This document shows positions 50,017-57,678 of a stretch of 64,000 nt of DNA, piece by piece. The notes beneath the pieces were generated by a model. That model had not been told where the DNA came from. It searched no databases and was given only the letters and a program-made list of their open reading frames with translations. A program made the position numbers and the translations under genes. The number at the start of each line of letters is the position of its first letter. The stretch's first letter is position 1. The DNA lies in assembly GCA_964563165.1 (NCBI GenBank), contig CAZLWA010000056.1, positions 65,868 through 129,867 of the forward strand, written 5' to 3'. Source of the stretch: CAZLWA01 sp964563165. Lineage in GTDB: Bacteria; CLD3; SB21.

Positions 50017-50865
50017 ATGGCACGTCATTATTTTAAAATTCTATTTCTGATTTTCTTGGTGTCGGCGCCTAACGCGTATGCGCAGAAAAATCGGCTCTAC
50101 GCCCTGACGTATAAGTACAAAGAGGGCGATAAATACCGCATTTCGACCGGCACGTATCAGAATTTTTCCACGGCGTCTAAATCCTATAACCATTCCAGCT
50201 ACGGCGAAACGGCATTTGATCTGTATGAGGAGATTACCGGCGCCGACGGTGAGTCGTTCGATACGTCGGTGAAGATCGAGTTGACACGCCACACCGTTGA
50301 CGGGCGCAACCTCACGTACAAAATGGCGAATCTGTTTACCGGCGATGCCCTTAAGTTCACGTTTGACCGTTTTGGAAAAATCAAGGGGTCCACAGTTCAA
50401 TACGAAAATGTTTCCGGAAAAAAAGAAAGCTTCGAAAAAAATTTAAATATTATCCGAAACATATTCATTCCGCTTCCGAGCTATCCGGTCAAACTGGGGG
50501 ATGCGTGGAAAATTGAAGATTATTTCGATCAAAAGCAGATCCATGAGATGTTTGCTTCCGAATACGTTACGGCGGTCCCGGAAGTGCGGGGCGCTTACTC
50601 ATTGGACAACGTGGATCAGGGCATCGCCAAAATCGGCCTATCCTTGGAAATTTCCGGGATTGGGAAATTGTCGGCCGCCGGCGATTCGCTGCAGCTGGAC
50701 TACCTGGTTCAGGTAACCGGGGCTTTTTATTTTAATATCATCGATGGAAAAATAACGACGGGCAGTTTGATCACACAAATTGGCGGCTTGGGAAAATCAT
50801 CCGACGAGGAGATTGAGTTCAACGGATCGGAAATAACAAATTTCAATTCTGAAAAATATAAATAA
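50017..50865 (+). CDS. Unknown secreted protein between lolE and lolD
   Basis: 282 residues with a cleavable signal peptide (about 1-22, LIFLVSAPNAYAQ) and no lipobox. The mature protein is beta-rich with alternating strands (YALTYKYKEGDKYRIS, LTYKMANLFTGDALKFTF). The middle (FIPLPSYPVKLGDAWKIED) resembles a motif seen in uncharacterised secreted proteins of this group (DUF6263-like). It is 26 nt after lolE and 10 nt before lolD, so it is very probably made with the Lol transporter. It could help lipoprotein sorting, but nothing in the sequence proves it. Confidence 0.65.
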   Translation: MARHYFKILFLIFLVSAPNAYAQKNRLYALTYKYKEGDKYRISTGTYQNFSTASKSYNHSSYGETAFDLYEEITGADGESFDTSVKIELTRHTVDGRNLTYKMANLFTGDALKFTFDRFGKIKGSTVQYENVSGKKESFEKNLNIIRNIFIPLPSYPVKLGDAWKIEDYFDQKQIHEMFASEYVTAVPEVRGAYSLDNVDQGIAKIGLSLEISGIGKLSAAGDSLQLDYLVQVTGAFYFNIIDGKITTGSLITQIGGLGKSSDEEIEFNGSEITNFNSEKYK

Positions 50866-50875
50866 CAGGGAAACG

Positions 50876-51571
50876 ATGGCGGACAAAGAGTTGGTGGTTG
50901 AAGCGAAAGGTGTTAAAAAGACCTACCGGATATCGAAGACAGAATTATCCGTTCTCAAAGGCATTGATCTTGAAATTTACGCGGGCGAGATTGTCACGGT
51001 CGTTGGGCCTTCCGGCGTCGGAAAAAGCACGCTGCTGCACATTTTAGGCGCGCTGGATAAACCTTCATCCGGCGAAGTGAAAATCGACGGTATGGTCACC
51101 TCGGAATTATCGGACGAAAAGATGGCCCGGTTTCGCAACGAAAGGATCGGATTTGTTTTTCAATTCCATCATTTGCTTCCGGAATTTACTGCTTTGGAAA
51201 ACGTCCTGATGCCGGGGCTCATCGGGGGGAAGAAAATTCACGAGATCAGGGACGCTGCGCTGGATTTGCTGAAAAAGGTCGGTCTTGAAGCGCGCAGCCG
51301 GCATCGTCCGAATGAACTTTCCGGAGGCGAGCAGCAGCGGGTCGCTCTCGCCCGCGCGCTAATGAATAATCCCCGTTTGATACTGGCGGACGAACCGTCG
51401 GGTAATCTGGACCGGGAATCGGCGGAAATGCTCCATGACCTGGTTTTCAATTTATGCCGGGAAAAAAAACAAACCTTCGTGATCGTCACGCACAATACAC
51501 GTCTGGCGGAGCGATCGGATCGCATTATCAAAATGTACGACGGCAAAATAAGTTCAGAGACACGCGTCTAA
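50876..51571 (+). CDS. lolD: Lipoprotein-releasing ABC transporter ATP-binding protein
   Basis: 231 residues. Walker A GPSGVGKST, Q loop FQFHHLLPEFTALENVLMP, signature ELSGGEQQRVALARAL and Walker B LILADEPSGNLD are all intact. The Q-loop region (QFHHLLPEF) is typical of LolD. It powers the LolC/LolE permeases encoded upstream. The next gene starts 3 nt after its stop. Confidence 0.94.
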   Translation: MADKELVVEAKGVKKTYRISKTELSVLKGIDLEIYAGEIVTVVGPSGVGKSTLLHILGALDKPSSGEVKIDGMVTSELSDEKMARFRNERIGFVFQFHHLLPEFTALENVLMPGLIGGKKIHEIRDAALDLLKKVGLEARSRHRPNELSGGEQQRVALARALMNNPRLILADEPSGNLDRESAEMLHDLVFNLCREKKQTFVIVTHNTRLAERSDRIIKMYDGKISSETRV

Positions 51572-51574
51572 TAT

Positions 51575-53674
51575 ATGCTCACCTTTATCAATACATTGAT
51601 CCTTTCCGCCCTCGCGCTGTCCCTCATCCCGGTGATTATTCATTTGCTCAACCGGAAAAAATCCCTGGTCGTTCCGTTCAGTACGCTGAACTTTCTGAGG
51701 GCGCTTGAAAAAAGCAAGATCAAGAAAATTCAGATTCGGCAGATCCTGCTGTTGCTTTTGCGCACGCTGGTTCTCGTGTTGGCAGTCGTTGCGTTTGCAA
51801 GGCCGGTTTCGAAGTTGGAGAACCGCGGGGGCGTGGATGCACACGCGAATACGTCCGCCGTCCTTGTCATTGATAATTCCGTGGGGGCCTCGTATCAATC
51901 GGAAAAAGGGGCGGTGATGGATGTGATAAAAATCAAAGCCGAGCGCATCCTGGACTTTTTAAAGGAAGGCGATGAAGCGGCCGTTATTTCTCTGTCGAAT
52001 CCGCAGCCCGCTTCCTGGAGTCAGAATTTTACGGAAGTAAAAGCGGGGATCAGGAATATACAATTCGGTTATTTCAAGCCGAATCTGAACGATGCGCTCT
52101 TTGCCGCCGATCAATTGCTGGATCATGCGAAAAATGTGAACAAAGAAATATATGTGCTGACCAATTTGCAGCGCGGAAGTTTTTCCGATGAGGCGGTGCC
52201 GGCTTTTCAATCCGTCCCGATGTTCATGGATTGTTCGCCGAAGAAATTCAAAAACGTAGGTATCACAAATGCACAGGCAGTCAGCAAGATCATCGAGAAA
52301 AATAAACCCGTAGATGTGAGCGTCACGGTGAAGAATTTCGGCGATGAAAATGCGGAGGGCGTTCTGGCGAGCGTTTACCTGGATGGGCGCCGCGTGGGTC
52401 AGTCGTCGCTAAATATTCCCGCACACGATGAATCCGCGCTGGATCTGAAAATCATACCCACACGCACAGGATTCATTTCCGGATACGTCGAAATTGACGA
52501 CGATGCGTTTGCGGCGGACAACAAGCGCTTCTTTCACCTATACGTTCCGGAACGCGTGCGCGTGCTGCTGGCCGGAAACCACTTGAACGATACCGAATTT
52601 CTCAGGCTGGCCCTCAATCCCAGCGCGGAGACCGGTTCTCCGGTCGCAGCCAATTCCGTGGAGTACGCCAAACTTCCCGCAACGAATCTGAACGATTTCC
52701 AAGTGGTCCTGTTTTCGAACGTTCCGCGTTTTGACGAGTCGCTGATGCGCCGTGTGGAATCTTTCTTGCGCGCCGGCGGCGGGATGATGATATTTCCGGG
52801 CGAGGCTACGGACATAAGCAATTATAATAAAACGTTATTTGAAAAAGCGGGGATTGGGAAGTTCTTAAGCCTGACGGATTATTCCCGGCAAGAGAATTTG
52901 ACCGCCAGATTCGGATACGTTGATTATACGCATCCGGTCATCAAAGGACTGTTTGATCCATTTGCAGGCACGGTTCAAATCGCATCGCCGGATTTTATTA
53001 AATTTTTCAAGCTGGACCGAAGCGGAACTTCACGTACGATCATCGCCTTGTCAACGAACTCGGGGTTTGTCGAAGAACGACATTATTTGAACGGCGATAT
53101 CCTGGTGTTTGCCTCGGCCGTTAATCTGAACTGGTCCGATTGGCCGTTGAAGGGGATTTTTGCCCCTTTGATCAATCGCTGCGTTGCCTATTTATTTTCA
53201 CAAAATTACAGCGAACCGAAATCCTTCCTGTGCGGTGCGCCTATTGAGCTGAAGATTCAATCCGCCTCTCAAGACGGCATTCGCGTCAACGATATAAACC
53301 ATGTTGAAATTGTCCCCCAAGTGAAGCAAATTGGAACCGATATCATCGTTAAGGTACCCAAACTGGACACACCCGGGAATTATTCCGTGCATGCGAAAAA
53401 TGCGACGACGGAGATGTTTGACTTGAATGTTGCCGCTGAACAGGGCAATTTCGAAAAAATTCCGGCCGCATCGATGGATACGGTTTTTGGAAACGGCCGT
53501 TACAAAATGATCGGGGAGGATGAAAAAATCGAAGAATTTATTTTGCAATCGCGTTACGGCAGAGAATTGTGGAAATGGGTCATGGTGTGTGCCCTCATCC
53601 TGCTGGTAGCCGAGGCAGCTTTAGCACAAAGTCATCGATGGAGTAAACATGAAAGTGCAGTCAAAAATTTTTGA
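51575..53674 (+). CDS. BatA/vWA-type membrane protein
   Basis: 699 residues. The N-terminus (ALALSLIPVIIHLLNRKKSLVVPFSTLNFL, seen here as two helices) is the BatA N-terminal domain common in Bacteroidota-like aerotolerance operons. A von Willebrand A-like domain follows (about 90-240), but its metal site reads VIDNSVGAS rather than DxSxS, so ion binding may be lost. A C-terminal region resembles a glutamine-amidotransferase-like fold (about 320-460), and a final helix (about 670-690) anchors it. It starts 3 nt after lolD and overlaps pyrR by 26 nt. Confidence 0.75.
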   Translation: MLTFINTLILSALALSLIPVIIHLLNRKKSLVVPFSTLNFLRALEKSKIKKIQIRQILLLLLRTLVLVLAVVAFARPVSKLENRGGVDAHANTSAVLVIDNSVGASYQSEKGAVMDVIKIKAERILDFLKEGDEAAVISLSNPQPASWSQNFTEVKAGIRNIQFGYFKPNLNDALFAADQLLDHAKNVNKEIYVLTNLQRGSFSDEAVPAFQSVPMFMDCSPKKFKNVGITNAQAVSKIIEKNKPVDVSVTVKNFGDENAEGVLASVYLDGRRVGQSSLNIPAHDESALDLKIIPTRTGFISGYVEIDDDAFAADNKRFFHLYVPERVRVLLAGNHLNDTEFLRLALNPSAETGSPVAANSVEYAKLPATNLNDFQVVLFSNVPRFDESLMRRVESFLRAGGGMMIFPGEATDISNYNKTLFEKAGIGKFLSLTDYSRQENLTARFGYVDYTHPVIKGLFDPFAGTVQIASPDFIKFFKLDRSGTSRTIIALSTNSGFVEERHYLNGDILVFASAVNLNWSDWPLKGIFAPLINRCVAYLFSQNYSEPKSFLCGAPIELKIQSASQDGIRVNDINHVEIVPQVKQIGTDIIVKVPKLDTPGNYSVHAKNATTEMFDLNVAAEQGNFEKIPAASMDTVFGNGRYKMIGEDEKIEEFILQSRYGRELWKWVMVCALILLVAEAALAQSHRWSKHESAVKNF

Positions 53675-54194
53675 CGAAGCCGGCATGAGCCGCGTCATTG
53701 TCCGTATGGTCCACGAAATTACGGAAAGCCATAAAGGCGTTGAAGGCGTGGCCTTCATCGGCATGCGTACGCGCGGAGAATTTCTGGCACGGCGGATGGC
53801 AGGCAAGATCAAAGAGCTGGAAGGCGTGGATATTCCGCTCGGAATTTTGGATGTGAGTTTTTACCGCGACGACACGCGGGCAAAATTGAAACAACCCGTC
53901 GTTCAGAGCACACATATTCCGTTTGACCTTACGGATAAAAAAATTATTCTCATTGACGACGTGCTGTATACCGGACGCTCGGTCAGGGCGGCGCTGGATG
54001 AGATCATGGATTTCGGAAGACCGGCGAAAGTCGAATTGGCAGTGCTGATTGACCGGGGCCATAGGGAACTGCCTATCCAGCCGAATTACGTCGGAAAAGC
54101 CGTAACTACTTTTTTCAATGAAGAAATTCGAGTGAAGATGAAAGAACAGGACGGCATGGATGAAGTGGTGCTAATAGGAACGGCCTCGTCTTAA
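53649..54194 (+). CDS. pyrR: PyrR bifunctional regulator / uracil phosphoribosyltransferase
   Basis: 181 residues, the usual PyrR length. The PRPP-binding loop IILIDDVLYTGRSVRAAL, the N-terminal GMRTRGEFLARR and the VLIDRGHRELPIQPNYVGK segment are family hallmarks. PyrR makes UMP from uracil in some bacteria and, in Gram-positives, attenuates pyr operons by binding RNA. Here no pyr gene is near. The start lies inside the end of the BatA-like gene, and the TAA stop overlaps the convergent response-regulator stop (shared TTAA). Confidence 0.92.
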   Translation: MKVQSKIFDEAGMSRVIVRMVHEITESHKGVEGVAFIGMRTRGEFLARRMAGKIKELEGVDIPLGILDVSFYRDDTRAKLKQPVVQSTHIPFDLTDKKIILIDDVLYTGRSVRAALDEIMDFGRPAKVELAVLIDRGHRELPIQPNYVGKAVTTFFNEEIRVKMKEQDGMDEVVLIGTASS

Positions 54195-54592
54195 TTTTTT
54201 AATATACTCTCAAGATCGCCAATATTGTTCATCAAAGTCTGGAAAGCGTAGGGTTTGCGCAAAGTTCTTGTATAGATGTTTTCAAGCTTTCCTATGTTTT
54301 CGAGATCAGATCCGGAAACCAGTATGATAGGCAGGTCATCGCCTTTCTCCTGCCGGACTTTCGTGATCAGGTCTCTGCCGTTCATTTCCGGCATCATCAG
54401 ATCCGTGATGATCAGATCAAATTCGTCTTGCCGGATCAATTCCAATGCTTCCTGACCGTTCTCTGCATCCGCTACGTTGAAGCCCATCATGGACAAAAAT
54501 TCACAAGTAACGTTTCGAATATTCGAATTGTCTTCCACAACGAGTATGTTGCGGATTCTGCCGTTATTTGTCATGTTTGCTGCCATATACAT
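54191..54592 (-). CDS. Single-domain response regulator (CheY-like)
   Basis: 133 residues, one receiver domain. The acidic pocket is VVEDNSN, the phospho-acceptor Asp is in DLIITDLMMPEMNG, and the Thr/Ser and Lys positions are VSGSD and LRKPYAF. There is no output domain. AAAGGAG precedes the start; an ATG two codons downstream is also possible. It may be the phosphate target of the kinase at 56086, but the genes are not in one operon. Confidence 0.88.
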   Translation of the reverse strand: MYMAANMTNNGRIRNILVVEDNSNIRNVTCEFLSMMGFNVADAENGQEALELIRQDEFDLIITDLMMPEMNGRDLITKVRQEKGDDLPIILVSGSDLENIGKLENIYTRTLRKPYAFQTLMNNIGDLESILKN

Positions 54593-54772
54593 CAGCTCCT
54601 TTCACCATGTAAGTATCGCAATGGCTGTGCCATAGTTTTAATACTTGTAAAATCAATGGTTTACGGTCAGGTGTGATATACGGCTCTTATCAAATTGACT
54701 GAAATATGCGTGATTTCGTAATAGTGAAGATACGAGAGTGGAACGGATGTTCAAAAATGAGACACAGGAGGT

Positions 54773-55930
54773 CTATTTGAGGATCGCACGAAGAAGATTG
54801 AGAAACTCACGGCCGTCGTTCTGAACCAGCCGGAAATTTTTGTAGGCGTTCTTATAAGAAGGATTGATTTCGTAGGCTTTCTTGAATTGGCCCATGGCTT
54901 TGAGAAAGAGATTGCGGCATTGGATCAAATACACCAGTCCCAGGGAATTGTGCAAATCAGCGTACTGCGGATTTTCATCCACGGCTCTTTCCAATTGAAT
55001 GCGGTAATCAGCCAGAACTTTTTCGTCTTTACCGGCTCCGCCGAACAGGAATTTCAAATAAAATCCGTGGATCGTTTCGTCCAAATTGGGTTTTTGGATC
55101 GAATCCCTGACTTCCTGGATAATTTCCAGCGCCTGTTTGATCGCGTTGGCCTGGATGTGCTTGATAATTTTTTCAAACCGAAACGTGTAGAACCGGTAAT
55201 TGGTAAAATCCGGTTTAGCGGCCAGCGTTTTTTGAAAAATTTCGGTCACCAGCGCCTTGCGTGCAGGGATGTCCGGCAGCGCGTTGACTTCCGGATGCAC
55301 TTGAATGCTTTCCAGATAAGTGGTTGCGATATTCAGATGAACGATGGTGTAATTCGGATTGATTCTCAGCGAAGTTTGATATTCCTCGAGCGCCTTTGCA
55401 TATTGCTGCGCCTTTCCGTAGGCCACGCCCAAATTATTTCTCAGATCGGCAAAATTCGGTTTTAATTCGCACCCCGTTTTCAGAATGGCAATGGCTTCGT
55501 CATAATTTCCTTTTTGGATATTCGCGATGCCCAGATTCGTATAAGGCTCTATGAGGTCGGGTTTTTTTTCAATCGCATATTCAAACTCGGAAATGGCCTC
55601 GTCCAGCAGCCCTTTTCTGAGAAATAATAATCCGATCTTATTGTTCGAGATCGGGTGATTGATGGTGCGGATCTTGTCGCGCATGAAAAAAAGAAGTTCC
55701 AGCTCCCACGCGATCTCATGATGAAAAGTCTTCAGGAATTCACGGAAGGTCTCTTCTGTCGAATGTTCTTTTACCTGCGCATCGTCGAGTTTTTTCTTAT
55801 GGAACATGATGACGCGGCCGGCTTCGAAAACCTCCGACTGAATGGTCATATCATGAATATTGCCCGAAGTCTGGATATGGAAGATCTTCCCGCCCGCAAA
55901 AACGTTGCTGTTGATGCCTATCTGTTCCAT
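54773..55930 (-). CDS. TPR protein with an N-terminal recognition domain
   Basis: 385 residues, no signal peptide. Residues 1-60 are beta-rich and resemble a small domain found at the front of some bacterial TPR proteins (GGKIFHIQTSGNIHDMTIQ, FEAGRVIMFHKKKLD). At least five TPRs follow (IEPYTNLGIANIQKGNYDEAI, ADLRNNLGVAYGKAQQYAKAL). It lies head-to-head with the histidine kinase gene. Probably a cytoplasmic adaptor; the partner is unknown. Confidence 0.8.
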   Translation of the reverse strand: MEQIGINSNVFAGGKIFHIQTSGNIHDMTIQSEVFEAGRVIMFHKKKLDDAQVKEHSTEETFREFLKTFHHEIAWELELLFFMRDKIRTINHPISNNKIGLLFLRKGLLDEAISEFEYAIEKKPDLIEPYTNLGIANIQKGNYDEAIAILKTGCELKPNFADLRNNLGVAYGKAQQYAKALEEYQTSLRINPNYTIVHLNIATTYLESIQVHPEVNALPDIPARKALVTEIFQKTLAAKPDFTNYRFYTFRFEKIIKHIQANAIKQALEIIQEVRDSIQKPNLDETIHGFYLKFLFGGAGKDEKVLADYRIQLERAVDENPQYADLHNSLGLVYLIQCRNLFLKAMGQFKKAYEINPSYKNAYKNFRLVQNDGREFLNLLRAILK

Positions 55931-56085
55931 GGTGCTGTATAGAGAGGATGTTTAATAATTAGCCGGGTAAGTTAAATAATTTGACGGAAGTTTACAAGAT
56001 TTATTTTCAAATAAATAAATTTGACTTTGCCTTTAAACAACCCTACTTTTTTTTGTCTCTCACATCCCTAAACCGAAATCTCATC

Positions 56086-57579
56086 ATGCAGATCCATCTT
56101 TTTGATAAACTGGCAGGATTCGATCCCTACGAAATCAATGCATTTTATCACCATACGCCCAAGGCGCACGTGGCGTACACGCAATTGACCAATGAGCGCA
56201 ACGTGCGCAATTCAAGAATTTTTTTGTATTTCCTTATTCTCAGTCAGGTCGTGGTTGCGGCCGGCCGGATCCTTCGCGACCTGGGGTACCCTTACTACAA
56301 CACGTTCTTGATTTTCCTCTGTGTCATCATGATCTTTCTCAGCCGGTATTCGTTTTTCAGAGATCACTTCAAGCAAATTGCGATCTCGTTGTTTACCGCG
56401 TGGGCGGTGACGTTCCCTTTTTTCGTGATTCGTCTGGGCGGTTACGATGCGCCCACGTACCCCGTGTACATCCTGATCATCATATATATCCTGGTCTTTT
56501 TCTATTTTTCATTTTTTGAATTCGTCTTTTTGTTCACGGTGATTTTCTTATCCAACGTTGCCATTTTCTTTCTTCAGGCCAACGTGGATGTGGAGAGTTT
56601 TATTTATCGTCAGGTAGTGATGCTGATCGTCATCGCCGTCGGGCTCGCCGGGTCGTATATCAACGTCCACGTGCGCCGAAAGGATTTTTACAATCAATTC
56701 ATCCTTCAGCGTCAAAAGGATGCCTTGGAATCGGCCTACAAACAATTGGAAGATACGGAGCTGCAGCTCATCCAGTCCGAGAAATTGGCTTCGCTCGGAA
56801 AAATGACCGCCGGGCTTGCGCACGAAATCAACAATCCGCTCGGGTTCATTCACGGTAATCTGGAAACCATCGACGGATATTTGAACGATATCAAGGACCT
56901 GTTCAGGCTATATGATCAATTTCAATTTGCCGCGGACGAGCAGCGCCAGGCCGTAGAAAAGTTAAAAAAGAAAATCGAATACGACCTTGTTATCGGCGAT
57001 CTTTCCAAGATCATCGCGTCGTGCAAACACGGCGCGGACCGCATTGCCGGCATCGTGAACAAATTGAAGAACTTTTCCCGCCTGGATGAATCGGATAAAA
57101 AAACGGTCAACATCCACGAAGGCCTGGACGCTACGATCGAACTGTTTGCACGCGGGAACGATCACATCCAGATCAAGAAAGACTACGGCGAACTTCCGAA
57201 AATTGACTGCCACCCGGGGCAATTGAATCAGGTTTTTTTTGCCGTCGTCGAAAATTCGATCGATTCATTGCAGCTCGACCCGCAGGGATGTATTGAAATC
57301 AGAACCCGGCAAACGAAGAGTGAGTTTCAGAAATCGAACGGATCGATGGAGACCAAAGAATGTATTCAAATCCAAATTTCCGACAACGGGTGCGGCATCC
57401 CTGTAGAAATTCAGCAAAAAGTTTTCGATCCGTTTTTTACGACGAAAGACGTCGGAAGAGGCGTCGGACTGGGTTTGTCGTTAGCTTATGGAATTATTCA
57501 GCACCACAACGGGCGCATCTATTTCGAAAGCCGTTCCGGGTCGGGAACCGACTTCTTTATCGAACTGCCTCTGCCTTGA
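56086..57579 (+). CDS. Membrane sensor histidine kinase
   Basis: 497 residues from ATG 56086; the frame is open further upstream from a TTG but lacks a ribosome site. Six or so membrane helices fill residues about 40-205, followed by a coiled coil and a DHp domain with an intact phospho-His (KLASLGKMTAGLAHEINNPL). The HATPase domain has ENSIDSLQ (N box), ISDNGCGIP and GVGLGLSLAYGIIQHHNG. The membrane part acts as sensor; the stimulus is unknown. A likely partner is the single-domain receiver at 54191. Confidence 0.9.
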   Translation: MQIHLFDKLAGFDPYEINAFYHHTPKAHVAYTQLTNERNVRNSRIFLYFLILSQVVVAAGRILRDLGYPYYNTFLIFLCVIMIFLSRYSFFRDHFKQIAISLFTAWAVTFPFFVIRLGGYDAPTYPVYILIIIYILVFFYFSFFEFVFLFTVIFLSNVAIFFLQANVDVESFIYRQVVMLIVIAVGLAGSYINVHVRRKDFYNQFILQRQKDALESAYKQLEDTELQLIQSEKLASLGKMTAGLAHEINNPLGFIHGNLETIDGYLNDIKDLFRLYDQFQFAADEQRQAVEKLKKKIEYDLVIGDLSKIIASCKHGADRIAGIVNKLKNFSRLDESDKKTVNIHEGLDATIELFARGNDHIQIKKDYGELPKIDCHPGQLNQVFFAVVENSIDSLQLDPQGCIEIRTRQTKSEFQKSNGSMETKECIQIQISDNGCGIPVEIQQKVFDPFFTTKDVGRGVGLGLSLAYGIIQHHNGRIYFESRSGSGTDFFIELPLP

Positions 57580-57678
57580 AAATATCCTTCCTCCGCCATT
57601 CCCGTTTTCAATATACCATTTGATTTCACTGTAATTTTTTATATATTTTGAACATCATTTCAGGAGCTGCTTGAACCC

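Noticed and set aside
54887..55465. 192-codon plus-strand frame
   Set aside because: It is antisense to the TPR gene and lacks any recognisable domain.
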